A stretch of DNA of 64,000 nucleotides. It comes from Cupriavidus pauculus. GTDB lineage: Bacteria; Pseudomonadota; Gammaproteobacteria; Burkholderiales; Burkholderiaceae. Positions 8,818 to 17,701 of this stretch are shown in pieces (position 1 is the first letter of the stretch; each line of letters starts with the position of its first letter). The notes beneath the pieces are model-generated. The model was given only the letters and a program-made list of their open reading frames with translations. It was not told where the DNA came from and did no database searches. The stretch spans positions 88,303 through 152,302 of the forward strand of contig NZ_VZOW01000011.1 of assembly GCF_008801835.1 (NCBI RefSeq), read 5' to 3'. A program made the position numbers and the translations under genes.

Positions 8818-9072
8818 CTACGATCGTTCTAGATCATCGGTCTCGGGCGAATCGCCTGCGACGCTCGCTGCCTTGCCGCCTTGCGAAGCCCGCGCGTCAT
8901 CGCGTGACTCGCGCTGCGCCGCCGCTGCGGGCTGAGCGCCCGCGTCGGCCCGCGAGCCTTCGTTGCCTGCCGTCTCGGCACTACCTTGCGATCCATTCTT
9001 GTCCAACTCATCGTGCGCCCGACGACGATCTCGCTGGCGTCGGCGGCGGGTTCCGGCATAGGCAAAGGGCAT
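8818..9072 (-). CDS. Small hydrophilic disordered protein, unknown
   Basis: About 84 residues, strongly charged (RRRRQRDRRR near the N-terminus, then a Glu/Asp/Gly/Ala/Ser-rich tail) with no hydrophobic core, so probably intrinsically disordered. The start at 9072 is chosen because AAGGAG lies six bases upstream; the in-frame ATG two codons earlier touches that site. No family recognised. A competing frame on the same strand (8829-9113) is cysteine/arginine-rich and less plausible. Confidence 0.45.
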   Translation of the reverse strand: MPFAYAGTRRRRQRDRRRAHDELDKNGSQGSAETAGNEGSRADAGAQPAAAAQRESRDDARASQGGKAASVAGDSPETDDLERS

Positions 9073-9179
9073 GGACATCTCCTTGTTATTCGTATGAATG
9101 AACGGACTTCCAACGTTGCCTTCGGTGGCGCCGCAGCCGTAGATCAGGCTGTGACGCCACCGATCAATGGCGTTGCGGG

Positions 9180-10550
9180 CTACTGGTCGGACTTGCCGAA
9201 GCCTGCGCTGCCTAATCCGCCGCCGGCGCTGCCGCTGCTCCCCGCAGCGGAAGATGCGCTGCCCGAAGTGCTGCCCAATGTGCTACCAGCGCTGCTGCCC
9301 GATGTGCTGCCCCGACTCGTGCCGCTCGCGGCCGCACCGCCCGACGCTCCGGACTGCCCGCCGAAGTCCTGGCTGCCGTAACGTTGGCGGCCGGCACTAT
9401 CACTATCGTCCCGGGCTACGCGGATCTGGTTGTGAACGTCCTTCACGCCAAACACCTCATCGGCCATGTCCTCGATGCGATATTTCTGTTGGCGGTCTCG
9501 CACCGTGCCGCTCAGGGTCACGACGCCTCCACTGACGTTGACCTCGACATCGCGCACGTCCAGCCGGCTACTAAGCGCCAGCCGTTCGCAGAGGTCTTCG
9601 CGAATCCGTTCATCGGATCGCTGGTATCCCTTCGGGCCCACTGCGCGAGCCCGCCGCGCCGCCGCCGATCCGCCAGCGCCGCCGTATCCGCGATTCAGGC
9701 TGCTGCGCTCGTTGGCGCCGGTGAACTGGTCATAGGCGCGTTCGTCCATGCCCTGACGGCCGCCGCCCCAAAGATCGCGACGCTCGCGCTCGTCCAGCCA
9801 GTCGCCGGCCGCAGAGCGTTGCGACCGATAGCTTTCGCCACCAGGCTGTTCGTAATCGGACACCCCGTAGCCGGAGCGATAGTGCGTGCGCATGTCGGGC
9901 GCGCCCTGCGAAGATGACTGCGAACCCTCGGCCCAGGGGTTGTGCTGCTGCGAGCCGCGCTCCCACCCGCCGCGCCGGCCCTGCATGCTGCCACCGGGGC
10001 GATTGGCGGGCGAGTCCCAGGACGGCCGACCCTGCGCCCATTCGTCGCGCTGACTGCCTTGCTGGCTGGTCCACTCGCTGCCGCGGCCGCCGTTTTCCTG
10101 ATGCCATGCGCCCCAGCGTTCGCGATCGGACCGGCGCTGCGACCCAGCGTCGCCGCGTGAACCGCCACGGCCTTCGCCGTATTCGCCGTAGCGGCCTTCG
10201 CCATACCCTTCGTCATAGCGGCGCGCGCGGCCTTCATATCCGCCATAACCGCCGCCGTTGTCCGACACCGACGAAGACGACTGGGACGCGCTGCCCCCCT
10301 GCTGACGAGCGCCGCGCCAATCGGCGCCGGACCCGCCTTGCTGCATATTGCCCTGGCCCTGCCAGTCGCTGCCGCCGCCCTGCTGTCGATGCCCGAGCCA
10401 ACCGCCGCTGTCGGCCTGTTGCTGGCGTTGCCATGATTGATCCGATTGCTGTTCGGTGCGGCGGCTATCCCGGCCTTCGCGCTGATCGTCGCGGTCGCCG
10501 CCGAACGCGCCATAGCGTTCATCGCCCGGCCTGCTGTTTCCCTGATTCAT
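9180..10550 (-). CDS. BON-domain protein with long disordered N-terminus
   Basis: 456 residues. Residues 1 to about 300 are low complexity, rich in Gly, Arg, Gln, Ser, Tyr and Trp (repeated GYGEGRYGEYGEG-like stretches). A single BON domain follows at about 315-385 (RSDERIREDLCERL, then VEVNVSGGVVTLSGTV, then GVKDVHNQIRV). The last 70 residues are a Gly/Ser/Ala tail with GSTSGSSAGSTLGSTSGS repeats. BON domains are thought to bind membranes or phospholipids and are frequent in osmotic-stress proteins such as OsmY. There is no signal peptide, unlike OsmY. A paralogue with the same layout lies at 13361-14263. Confidence 0.82.
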   Translation of the reverse strand: MNQGNSRPGDERYGAFGGDRDDQREGRDSRRTEQQSDQSWQRQQQADSGGWLGHRQQGGGSDWQGQGNMQQGGSGADWRGARQQGGSASQSSSSVSDNGGGYGGYEGRARRYDEGYGEGRYGEYGEGRGGSRGDAGSQRRSDRERWGAWHQENGGRGSEWTSQQGSQRDEWAQGRPSWDSPANRPGGSMQGRRGGWERGSQQHNPWAEGSQSSSQGAPDMRTHYRSGYGVSDYEQPGGESYRSQRSAAGDWLDERERRDLWGGGRQGMDERAYDQFTGANERSSLNRGYGGAGGSAAARRARAVGPKGYQRSDERIREDLCERLALSSRLDVRDVEVNVSGGVVTLSGTVRDRQQKYRIEDMADEVFGVKDVHNQIRVARDDSDSAGRQRYGSQDFGGQSGASGGAAASGTSRGSTSGSSAGSTLGSTSGSASSAAGSSGSAGGGLGSAGFGKSDQ

Positions 10551-10883
10551 GAGCGTCTCCAGTTAGCACATACGGACACCAGAGAACGCAAATTCCGTAC
10601 CGCTTCGAGACAACGGCATCCACGTGGCCCACAGCGCGCATCAGGCCCGTCATGGCAGTCGTGCGCCCTTAACCACGCCCGCGTGCAACCACCCGAATTA
10701 CATCGCCATATAAATCTGCCAACGAAATCCTGCCAAGCGCCGCACACGTCCGCGCAGGCTGCAAGCGAGCGACGGCACCGCTGTAGTCAACGTCCTACAT
10801 GCCTTTCAGGCATCGCCCCGCTGAGGCGCGCATACGCGGCACATATCGTGAAAGCACCGCCACAACCTTCTGGGAGATATACG
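10551..10883. other. Intergenic region, 333 bp, divergent promoters expected
   Basis: Separates the leftward BON gene from a rightward small exported protein. It contains an A/T-richer patch near 10700-10720 and a short hairpin ATGCCT-TTC-AGGCAT at 10799-10813 upstream of the 10884 start. No clear operator or terminator is seen. Confidence 0.4.
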
Positions 10884-11231
10884 ATGAAACGAATTCTCGC
10901 TACCACCGCACTTGCGCTGAGCACCATGATTTGCGCACCCGTCATGGCTCAACAGGCGCCAGTTTCGCCAAACGCGCCGAATCCGAGTGCGCCGCCGGCG
11001 CCGGAGGGTCCATCGACCGCGCGCGGCAACAGCATGTCCGGTAGCAGCATGTCTGGCAGCAGTTCTTCGATGAGCAGCGACAGCACCATGCACAAGGACA
11101 CGACCACGAAGCACAAGAACACCGGCGCGCGCGCCAAGAAGCCCCGCGAACAAAACGCCCCGGCCTACTCCACGCCTGACGCACCTTCGGGTCCGAAGGG
11201 CGACTCGCCGGACCCGGCGCCTAAGCAATAA
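10884..11231 (+). CDS. Small exported Ser/Met-rich protein, unknown
   Basis: 115 residues starting at 10884 behind GGGAGA (10872-10877). Signal peptide MKRILATTALALSTMICAPVMA, then a Pro/Ala/Asn-rich stretch, a repeat of Ser-Met-Ser-Gly units (NSMSGSSMSGSSSSMSSDS), a Lys/Thr-rich block (HKDTTTKHKNTGARAKK) and a Pro/Gly/Asp tail. Composition suggests a disordered periplasmic protein. No recognised family. Confidence 0.62.
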   Translation: MKRILATTALALSTMICAPVMAQQAPVSPNAPNPSAPPAPEGPSTARGNSMSGSSMSGSSSSMSSDSTMHKDTTTKHKNTGARAKKPREQNAPAYSTPDAPSGPKGDSPDPAPKQ

Positions 11232-11359
11232 AGCCGGGACTGGTACTGCCGCCGATCCGCCTTTCCCCTGGCGAGGTTCTCGCGATCGCGCCTTGAGACC
11301 GGCGGCCCGCGCCGCACGGCTTGCCATTAGGGCAGACGTGCGGCGCGATTTTTGCTTAG

Positions 11360-11491
11360 GGGTTGGACTGGCTGAAGCCGTCCGCAATCCGCAACGATAT
11401 GGTGGTGCGCGCGAATGCGAACCTGCGGCATCCCAAGGATGCGCAGAGCTTCTTGAACGAAGTAACCACGCGCGCGAAATCGGTGTTTTAG
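11360..11491 (+). pseudogene. Possible C-terminal remnant of a lost gene
   Basis: A 43-codon open stretch between TAG 11357 and TAG 11489 with strongly GC-biased third positions and a protein-like sequence (LDWLKPSAIRND, then ANLRHPKDAQSFLNEV). It has no start with a ribosome-binding site. It lies in a 308-bp gap (11232-11539) that otherwise holds only the promoter region of the next gene. It could be the decayed 3' end of a gene or chance; I cannot name a family. Confidence 0.25.
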
Positions 11492-11539
11492 TCTTGCTGC
11501 GTGCGTCACCTACAGTAAAGCCATACACAGGAGACGTAC

Positions 11540-12010
11540 ATGGATGCGTTGAACGCCTCGCTGGCCCACTTGAGCCGGCTTGCCATGCAATGTGCGGAAT
11601 CGTTATCCGCGGTAGGCGCCGCGGCATCGGATCCGCAGTTTCGCGCAGTGCTGGCGCATCGCGCCAATGTCCAGCGATGTGCCGCGACCGAACTGGCAGC
11701 GCGTGCCGGCGCCATCAACCAATCCGATACACCGATTGCCCAGCGTCGCACGGTCCACGCAGCGCCGCCCGCCGATAGCAACGAGTTGTCCCTGCTGCGT
11801 CACGCCGCACAACAGGCGTCCCGTGCCGCTGCCGCGTATGGTGCACTTCTGCGAGAGCCGCTGGAAGACCCCGACATCCGTTTGCTGCTGGCCCACTACT
11901 ATCGCGGCGCGACCGAACTCCAACGCCTGCTCGAACAGCGTGCCATGGAATTCAACCCCGCACGGAGCGCGGCCACCGGCGCACGACGCAGCGCGCCGCC
12001 CGTGCACTGA
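11540..12010 (+). CDS. DUF2383/PA2169-like helical-bundle protein
   Basis: 156 residues, nearly all helical, preceded by AGGAGA about seven bases before the ATG. The pattern LNASLAHLSRLAMQCAESLSAV, then DPQFRAVLAHRANVQRCAATELAARAG, then LLREPLEDPDIRLLLAHYYRGATELQRLLEQRAMEF resembles the two-repeat four-helix DUF2383 fold, ferritin-like and often stress induced. The assignment is by pattern and tentative. It is convergent with the next gene after 43 bp. Confidence 0.55.
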   Translation: MDALNASLAHLSRLAMQCAESLSAVGAAASDPQFRAVLAHRANVQRCAATELAARAGAINQSDTPIAQRRTVHAAPPADSNELSLLRHAAQQASRAAAAYGALLREPLEDPDIRLLLAHYYRGATELQRLLEQRAMEFNPARSAATGARRSAPPVH

Positions 12011-12053
12011 CTGCGGTCGTTGTCGATCGATCGCTGCAACCACCTGCGCCGAG

Positions 12054-12677
12054 CTATACGGAATCGCTGGGGCGCATCGCGCTATCGATGAGGCGATCCG
12101 CGGCACGCATGGCATGTGCGATATCCACGCCGCCGCGCAGCAACGATGACCGCGACGGCACTGACGCCTGCGTGCGCGCGGTGAGTTCTTCCTGCGGGAG
12201 ATAGGGCCGGATCACCAGCGCGACGTAGTCATCATGCGGCCCCGATACCACCACATACACGAGACCAGACATCACCAGCGCCACTTCGCCAATCTGCGCA
12301 GCCATGCGCGCCGCCACGAAGTACTGCAGCAGGTCGGAATCGACCGTCGCGTCGATGGCGCGCGCCGCGGTGCAGATGGTCATCATGCATTGCTCGGCGG
12401 TGCGGCAGACGACGATCACCTCATTGAGCGCATAACCGGTCGGTGCGCCACGAACCAGCACGGAAACGCCCTTGCTGGTATTGCCGCGATGCCAGCCCGG
12501 CTTGGCGTGAAAATCGGGAAGCGCAAGCTTGGCGCCTACTTCGTTCGCCACCGCGTTGAACTGCTGAGCAAAATCGCGCGGACTGATGCCAAGAAGCTGC
12601 TTTTCCACGGGCGTTGACGATACGGCTACGGAGGATGCAGCCAGACTCAGCGTGACCAGCAGGCCGGATAGATTCAT
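12054..12677 (-). CDS. Exported protein of unknown function
   Basis: About 207 residues from ATG 12677 (GAGGGAG six bases upstream). A longer in-frame start at 12872 would add a polar, Ser/Thr-rich leader without support. A signal segment MNLSGLLVTLSLAASSVAVS is followed by a globular part with two cysteines close together (VCRTAEQCMMTICTAARAID) that could form a disulphide, and a hydrophobic patch (EVALVMSGLVYVVVSG). No family recognised. Confidence 0.6.
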   Translation of the reverse strand: MNLSGLLVTLSLAASSVAVSSTPVEKQLLGISPRDFAQQFNAVANEVGAKLALPDFHAKPGWHRGNTSKGVSVLVRGAPTGYALNEVIVVCRTAEQCMMTICTAARAIDATVDSDLLQYFVAARMAAQIGEVALVMSGLVYVVVSGPHDDYVALVIRPYLPQEELTARTQASVPSRSSLLRGGVDIAHAMRAADRLIDSAMRPSDSV

Positions 12678-12954
12678 CGCCATCTCCCTCGCACGATGCA
12701 CGGCCCTCGACGTCGGCGTCGAAGCCCGTGATGTGGCAGCAATTGGCGTTCCAGACCCGTCCGGCCCATGGAGGCCAGGCTGGCGGGCGGTCACGTCGGC
12801 GCTTTTTGCGGAATTCCCGATGGTCCCCTTCTGACCAATATAGGCGCGCGCGAACTCAGATAGGAGAAGCACAGCGACAACGGCGCGCGCTGGCGGCGAT
12901 TGGCACGCAATTTGCCGCTTTCTGTTTCGGTATCCCTCACTTCAAGGAGTCATG

Positions 12955-13254
12955 ATGAGCAAGACCATAGGGCGTCCGACGCCATCCCCGGTGGACGATA
13001 CGGGCGCCAGCGATCCCGAGAGCATCCCCAGCACGCTCGACCCGAACCTCGATCCCGACGCCGCGGACATCGAACGCGAACTGGGCAACGTGGAGCGTGA
13101 AAGCCATCAACCGCCCGAGGATGAAATTCCAGAGGAAGAAATTTCGGACGAAGTCATTCGCGCGGCCGAAGGACTGCCCGCCGACACCCCGGTGGACCGC
13201 GCCGACCAGACCGACAAGCGCATGGAGAATCCGCCAAGCGGCAAGGACCTCTAG
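12955..13254 (+). CDS. Small acidic protein, unknown
   Basis: 99 residues, highly acidic and Pro-rich (DPNLDPDAADIERELGNVERE, then EDEIPEEEISDEVIRAAEGL), with no signal or membrane segment, so soluble and probably largely disordered. There are two adjacent ATGs; the second (12955) has AAGGAG five bases upstream. It lies between an exported-protein gene (divergent) and the second BON gene (convergent). Confidence 0.62.
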   Translation: MSKTIGRPTPSPVDDTGASDPESIPSTLDPNLDPDAADIERELGNVERESHQPPEDEIPEEEISDEVIRAAEGLPADTPVDRADQTDKRMENPPSGKDL

Positions 13255-13278
13255 GGCTGCCGCCGCGCCGGCTATGCA

Positions 13279-13305
13279 TGAAAAACCCCGGCCTTGGCCG
13301 GGGTC
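13279..13305 (-). terminator. Rho-independent terminator for the BON gene
   Basis: Perfect 8-bp stem CCCCGGCC (13286-13293) / GGCCGGGG (13296-13303) with loop TT. The five A residues at 13281-13285 become the T-run on the minus strand, placing it 58 bp after the leftward BON gene. It may also stop rightward transcripts of the acidic-protein gene weakly. Confidence 0.8.
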
Positions 13306-13360
13306 TGGCGCTTTGCGCGCTCGTCAGCACGCGCCCTTGGCGCATGCCGTTGCGGGCGGG

Positions 13361-14263
13361 CTATTCGGACGCCAGCACGCCATACGGACGCACATGGATC
13401 TGATTGACCACATCCGACACACCATAGGTATCGTCGACGATATCTTCGACCTCGTATTTGATGCGACGGTTATCGACGCTGCCGGTCAGCGTCACCACCC
13501 CGGCCGCAACCGCGACTGTGACGTCGCTCACATCGATGCCAGGCGCATGGGCCAGCCGCTCGCACACCTCTTCGCGCACGCGCTCGTCGGAGCGCGTGTA
13601 GTTCTTCGGTCCGGCCGGGCGCTCACGTCCATAGGCCGCTGAACTTGCCGTGGCCGCATAGCGGCTCATGTGCGGGCGCTGGCGGAAATTGCGGCCCGCT
13701 TCCACGCCATAGTCTTCGTACCCGGTGCGGCCGTAGCGTGAATCGTCTTCGGCGCCCCAACGGCTGTCGTACGCGGGGTCGTGGCGGCGCGCACCGCTGG
13801 CTGCATCGCTCGCACCCGTGCCAGGCCAGCGGCTGCGCACATCATTGCGCCCCGGCATCGGTTCACGCGAAGTGCGCGTGCCGGCCTGATAGCCGTCTTC
13901 GTAGCCGCTGCTGTATGCGCTGACATAGCCGTGGCTATGTGGAGAGCTTTCGTCGCGCGCGTCGTCGTCATACGTGGTGCGGCCCGGGTAATAGACCGGC
14001 GCCCCGCGCGGCCGCTGTCCGCCTCGGCGTGGATTGCCTCGCCATGCGCTGTCGTCGCGGCGCGGACCGTTCCAGCCGCGCGAGTCGGAAAAGTCCTGGG
14101 CATCGTATGGCGCGCGTTCGCGACCGTTGCCATAGCGGCCTGCAGAAAGGTCGCGTCGCCGCCAGTCCCGGTCGCCGCCAGGCACATAGCCATAGCCTTC
14201 TTCCGTGCCTCCGTACTGCTGATCGGGCCAACGGCGACGGCCATAGTCGTCTGATCGCTTCAT
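13361..14263 (-). CDS. BON-domain protein, paralogue of the 9180-10550 gene
   Basis: 300 residues from ATG 14263, which has GGAGG upstream (an in-frame start at 14308 lacks one). The first 215 or so residues are disordered and rich in Arg, Gly, Tyr, Asp and Ser. A BON domain then follows (RSDERVREEVCERL, VTVAVAAGVVTLTGSV, GVSDVVNQIHV), ending soon after it without the Ser/Gly tail of its paralogue. The two BON domains align closely, including the Cys in EEVCERL/EDLCERL. No signal peptide. A strong terminator follows the stop. Confidence 0.82.
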   Translation of the reverse strand: MKRSDDYGRRRWPDQQYGGTEEGYGYVPGGDRDWRRRDLSAGRYGNGRERAPYDAQDFSDSRGWNGPRRDDSAWRGNPRRGGQRPRGAPVYYPGRTTYDDDARDESSPHSHGYVSAYSSGYEDGYQAGTRTSREPMPGRNDVRSRWPGTGASDAASGARRHDPAYDSRWGAEDDSRYGRTGYEDYGVEAGRNFRQRPHMSRYAATASSAAYGRERPAGPKNYTRSDERVREEVCERLAHAPGIDVSDVTVAVAAGVVTLTGSVDNRRIKYEVEDIVDDTYGVSDVVNQIHVRPYGVLASE

Positions 14264-14415
14264 TGCCTTGCCTCCGTGGAGATGGGGCGCAGCGGCCCCG
14301 ATACGCATATCGGGGCAAGTTTCGTACCGGACGGCGACGCGGGAGAATATGGCCTGGCCGCCACGCGCTTCGTGCAGATTCTACAAACCCTGCGCGCAGC
14401 TCTTGCGCGCCACGG

Positions 14416-15924
14416 TTATTTGCCGATGGCCTGCATCGCCGCACTGTCGGCGCTGTGCGGCGTAATCAGCCGCAGCCAGCTGGCCACCGCCGCGGCGGCG
14501 GCAAAGCCCGCGCCCAGCGCCAGCGCCAACGTCGGTCCATGTGCGCCGGCAATGCCGAACGACAGCGCCACGAGTGCGGCTCCGGTGGCCTGGCCCAGCA
14601 GCCGCGCCGTCGCCACCACCCCGCTGGCGCCGCCAGCGCGTTCGCGCGGTGCGCTGGCCATCAGTGCCTTCAGGTTGGGCGACTGGAAGAACCCGAAGCC
14701 CGCGCCGCACACGGCCATGCGGATGCCGATATTGAGCACGCTGGCGTCGGCCGGCATGATCGCCAACGACGCCATGCCGGCGGCCATCACAGCAAGGCCG
14801 ATACCGCCCAGCAGCCCAGGCGGATAGCGGTCCGAAAGCCGCCCGGCGATAGGCGCCATCAACGCCACCACGGCCGACCACGGCGTCAGCAGAAAACCGG
14901 TCTCGACCGGATTGCGGCCCAGCACATGTTCGAAATAGAACGGCAGCGACACAAACGCCAGCCCCTGCGCGGCGAACGAACAGATTGCCGTCACGGTCGA
15001 CAACGCAAACATCGGGCGCCTGAACAAATCCACCGGCAGCATCGGCGCCGGATGCCCGCGCTCGCGGCGCAGCAGCAATGCAAACGCGATTGCGAACACC
15101 ACCACGGCCGCCACCACGTATTGCGCGGGTTCGCGCTGCACGCCTTCGCCGAGCGCGAAGATCAGCGCCGCAAACGTGATCACATTCAGGATGGCCGCGA
15201 CCGGATCGAAACCGTGTTCGCTGCGCTTGGTCTGCGGCAGCGAATGCCAGCCGATGGACAGCGCCAACAGGCCGATCGGCAGATTCACCGCAAACAGCCA
15301 CGGCCAGGTCCCGAACGACAGAATGATCGACGCCACGGTGGGCCCCACGGCAAACGACACGCCTACCACCAGCGCGTTGAAGCCGAGCCCGCGTCCCAAC
15401 CGATGTATCGGAAAGATCGCGCTGATCAACGCGGTATTGACACTCATGATCGCCGCCGCGCCGATGCCCTGTAGCACGCGCGCCGCCGCCAGCGAGGGCA
15501 GCGACCAGGCCATCGCGCAGATCACGGACGACACGATGAAGACCATCACGCCGCCGAGATAGATGCGCCGGTGCCCGACGATGCCGCCCAGCGCCGCGAA
15601 AGGCAGCAAGGTGGCCACCATCGCCAGCTGATAGGCATTGATGATCCAAACCGAGGCCGCCGGGGTGCTGTGCAGGTCGGCGGCGATATTCGGCAGCGCC
15701 GTATTGGCAATCGCGGTATCGAGCGTGGCCAGCGACACCGCAATCATGATGGCGGCCATGCCGCGCTTTTCGCGCGAGGTCATCGGGGAGTCGGGCATGC
15801 TCGATGGCGTGGCCGACGGGGTCGGGCCACTGGCCGGTTGCGGCTGGCTGGCGTTGTTCTGCACGATGTCGATCCGGGGGCGGACTGGAACGGAGGGGCT
15901 GCGGCGCGATCGTTGCGGCGTCAT
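14416..15924 (-). CDS. MFS drug-efflux transporter, DHA2 (14-TM) family
   Basis: About 502 residues with 14 predicted TM helices, the DHA2 layout (EmrB/SmvA type), driven by proton antiport. The motif-A-like loop reads GGIVGHRRIYLGG and motif-C-like glycines lie in LGFNALVVGVSFAVGP. A long polar N-terminal stretch precedes TM1, so the true start may lie up to 50 codons downstream; ATG 15924 is taken, TTG 15939 is an alternative. It stands alone with no dedicated membrane-fusion partner. Substrate unknown. Confidence 0.85.
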   Translation of the reverse strand: MTPQRSRRSPSVPVRPRIDIVQNNASQPQPASGPTPSATPSSMPDSPMTSREKRGMAAIMIAVSLATLDTAIANTALPNIAADLHSTPAASVWIINAYQLAMVATLLPFAALGGIVGHRRIYLGGVMVFIVSSVICAMAWSLPSLAAARVLQGIGAAAIMSVNTALISAIFPIHRLGRGLGFNALVVGVSFAVGPTVASIILSFGTWPWLFAVNLPIGLLALSIGWHSLPQTKRSEHGFDPVAAILNVITFAALIFALGEGVQREPAQYVVAAVVVFAIAFALLLRRERGHPAPMLPVDLFRRPMFALSTVTAICSFAAQGLAFVSLPFYFEHVLGRNPVETGFLLTPWSAVVALMAPIAGRLSDRYPPGLLGGIGLAVMAAGMASLAIMPADASVLNIGIRMAVCGAGFGFFQSPNLKALMASAPRERAGGASGVVATARLLGQATGAALVALSFGIAGAHGPTLALALGAGFAAAAAVASWLRLITPHSADSAAMQAIGK

Positions 15925-16148
15925 TCGTTGCAACGTCAATCATCGCCAGATCGAGACAATACGACAAAACGCGGACGCGCGCTGGCAGCCGTTTGCCCAC
16001 AACGGCGGGCTGTCGTGGCGGATATCGTGGCAATCACGCGCTTCCGCCATCGATCTGAACGCGATCGGGGCCGAACATCGGGGAAAGTGCCCCCCGCACG
16101 GCGGCTAGGGAACGTATCGGCAGCTTGGCCGCAGGCGTGCTGCGTGGT

Positions 16149-16571
16149 TTAGTAGGCGCCGTACTTCATCTGCACGTCATCCACACGCTGGGTGCGGAAG
16201 TTGTACACGCAGGTGAATTGGAAGGACATCGCCGAGGCGCTGGCATCGGGTTCGAAAGTGCCCTCGCCACTAACGGCCGTTTGAGATGCGGTGTGCTGAA
16301 GAATGCGTTCGCGGTCGGGCATCAGCATCACGCTTCCCGGTTCCGGATAGCGAGTCTTGACCGCATTGGCGACCACCTTCTCGCAAGCATTGCCGGCGGC
16401 TTCGAGCTGGGCGCGGCTGATGCCGGCGGCAGGCGGCGAGATCGTGGTGACGGGGGCCGGCGGCAGGCGCTGCGGGGGCGGCGCAGGGGGCAGCGGCGTG
16501 CTGGCGCAACCGGCAAGCGCGGCAGCCAGCACGGCTGCGGCGGCGGAGTACAGCAAGGAAAAACGTGGCAT
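16149..16571 (-). CDS. Small lipoprotein of unknown function
   Basis: 140 residues from ATG 16571: signal MPRFSLLYSAAAAVLAAA with lipobox LAGC at about residue 22, then a Pro-rich linker (LPPAPPPQRLPPAP) and a compact domain with one Cys pair (NACEKVV and FTCVYNF) and a YPEPGSVMLMPD segment. Likely anchored to a membrane facing the periplasm. No family name recognised. Confidence 0.65.
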   Translation of the reverse strand: MPRFSLLYSAAAAVLAAALAGCASTPLPPAPPPQRLPPAPVTTISPPAAGISRAQLEAAGNACEKVVANAVKTRYPEPGSVMLMPDRERILQHTASQTAVSGEGTFEPDASASAMSFQFTCVYNFRTQRVDDVQMKYGAY

Positions 16572-16703
16572 CGGGTCGTATCCGGAGTCGGCGGAAAACC
16601 GCCGGAAGACGGGGTGCAATCGCATGGACTCTATGTCAGAAATGCTTTCAGAGCAACCTGACGGCGCGTCGCGCGATGTGGGACAGGATGCGAATGTGCG
16701 CGA

Positions 16704-17039
16704 TCAGGGCCGGGTGGCGATGGCCGCCCGCTTCGCCTTGACGCGCGCGATTTCCGCCAGTTGCGCCTCGAATTCACTGATCTTGCAGGATTCGGATTCG
16801 CTCAGCTTGCTGCGATCGACATGCGCGAGCAGCACACCCAGCGCGTCGCCGATCTTGCCCAACTGGTTGCCATAGGACCCCACTTCATCGAGGATGCGGG
16901 CCTCCATGTCGGGATTGGTGCTGCGTCCAAGGTTGATATTGACCACGCCAAACTGGTTGCCGACGGCGTGTACGAACCATGTCCACGGATTGATCGACTG
17001 GCTCACGTCGCCGGACAGCGGCAAGCGGAAATCGGGCAT
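16704..17039 (-). CDS. Conserved-looking cytoplasmic hypothetical protein
   Basis: 111 residues from ATG 17039 with AAGGAG about seven bases upstream. It starts MPDFRLPLSGDVSQSINPWTWF, which resembles families expressed beside Type VI or stress loci, but I cannot name it. The rest is amphipathic helix (ILDEVGSYGNQLGKIGDALGVLL and a Lys/Glu-rich C-terminus). No membrane segment. It is 95 bp upstream of the lipoprotein gene's region in the same orientation. Confidence 0.55.
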   Translation of the reverse strand: MPDFRLPLSGDVSQSINPWTWFVHAVGNQFGVVNINLGRSTNPDMEARILDEVGSYGNQLGKIGDALGVLLAHVDRSKLSESESCKISEFEAQLAEIARVKAKRAAIATRP

Positions 17040-17133
17040 GGCAGGCTCCTTGGGATGGGCGACGCGGGAATGGGCCCAAAGAAGCCAGAGTAGGATGCGC
17101 GGCAAGCCAATAGCAAGCCGCGCCGCGAAGCGA

Positions 17134-17658
17134 TCAGGCCGTCTGCGCGGTCGGCTTCGGATTGGTCATATGCGACGCCGCCGACGACAGCCGCGCGCGC
17201 GTGTTGTCGTCAGCGGCGGGCCCGGCGCGCATCACGTGGCGCTTGCCCATCTGCAGCGGCTCGCGGCTATGCGCGTCGACCAGCAGCGGTTCGACGACCT
17301 CACCGGTTTCACGGTCGACGATCTGCACGCTGGGCCCTTCCGGCGCGAAATTGCGATTGCCCCATGCCAGCAGCGCCAGCAGCACCGGACGAAAATCGCG
17401 GCCGCATTCGGTCAGCACGTACTCGTAGCGCGGCGGACGTTCCGAATACTGCCGTTTTTCCAGCAGCCCTTCCTGGACCAGGCCGTTGAGCCGGCGCGTC
17501 AGCATATTCGGCGCAATATCGAGATTGCGCTGGAATTCGTCGAAGCGTTTCGTGCCATAGAACGCATCGCGCAGAATCAGAATGCTCCACCACTCGCCCA
17601 CGCGCTCGAGGCTGCGGGCGATGGGGCATTGCAGGTTTCGGAAAGTCTTGCGTTGCAT
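17134..17658 (-). CDS. HxlR-family transcriptional regulator
   Basis: 174 residues. The winged helix (about 5-100) shows the HxlR pattern CPIARSLERVGEWWSILILRDAFYGTKRFDEFQRNL, then LTRRLNGLVQEGLLEKRQYSERPPRYEYVLTECGR. Cys11 in NLQCPIARS is the position that many HxlR proteins use for redox or electrophile sensing. An extra C-terminal tail of about 60 residues (binding unknown) ends in a polar stretch. It follows the efflux genes by 43 bp on the same strand, so it is probably their autoregulated repressor. Confidence 0.9.
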   Translation of the reverse strand: MQRKTFRNLQCPIARSLERVGEWWSILILRDAFYGTKRFDEFQRNLDIAPNMLTRRLNGLVQEGLLEKRQYSERPPRYEYVLTECGRDFRPVLLALLAWGNRNFAPEGPSVQIVDRETGEVVEPLLVDAHSREPLQMGKRHVMRAGPAADDNTRARLSSAASHMTNPKPTAQTA

Positions 17659-17701
17659 GTCGTCAGACCCTTTTCAATTCAGCGTCGATGATACCCATCT
17701 T

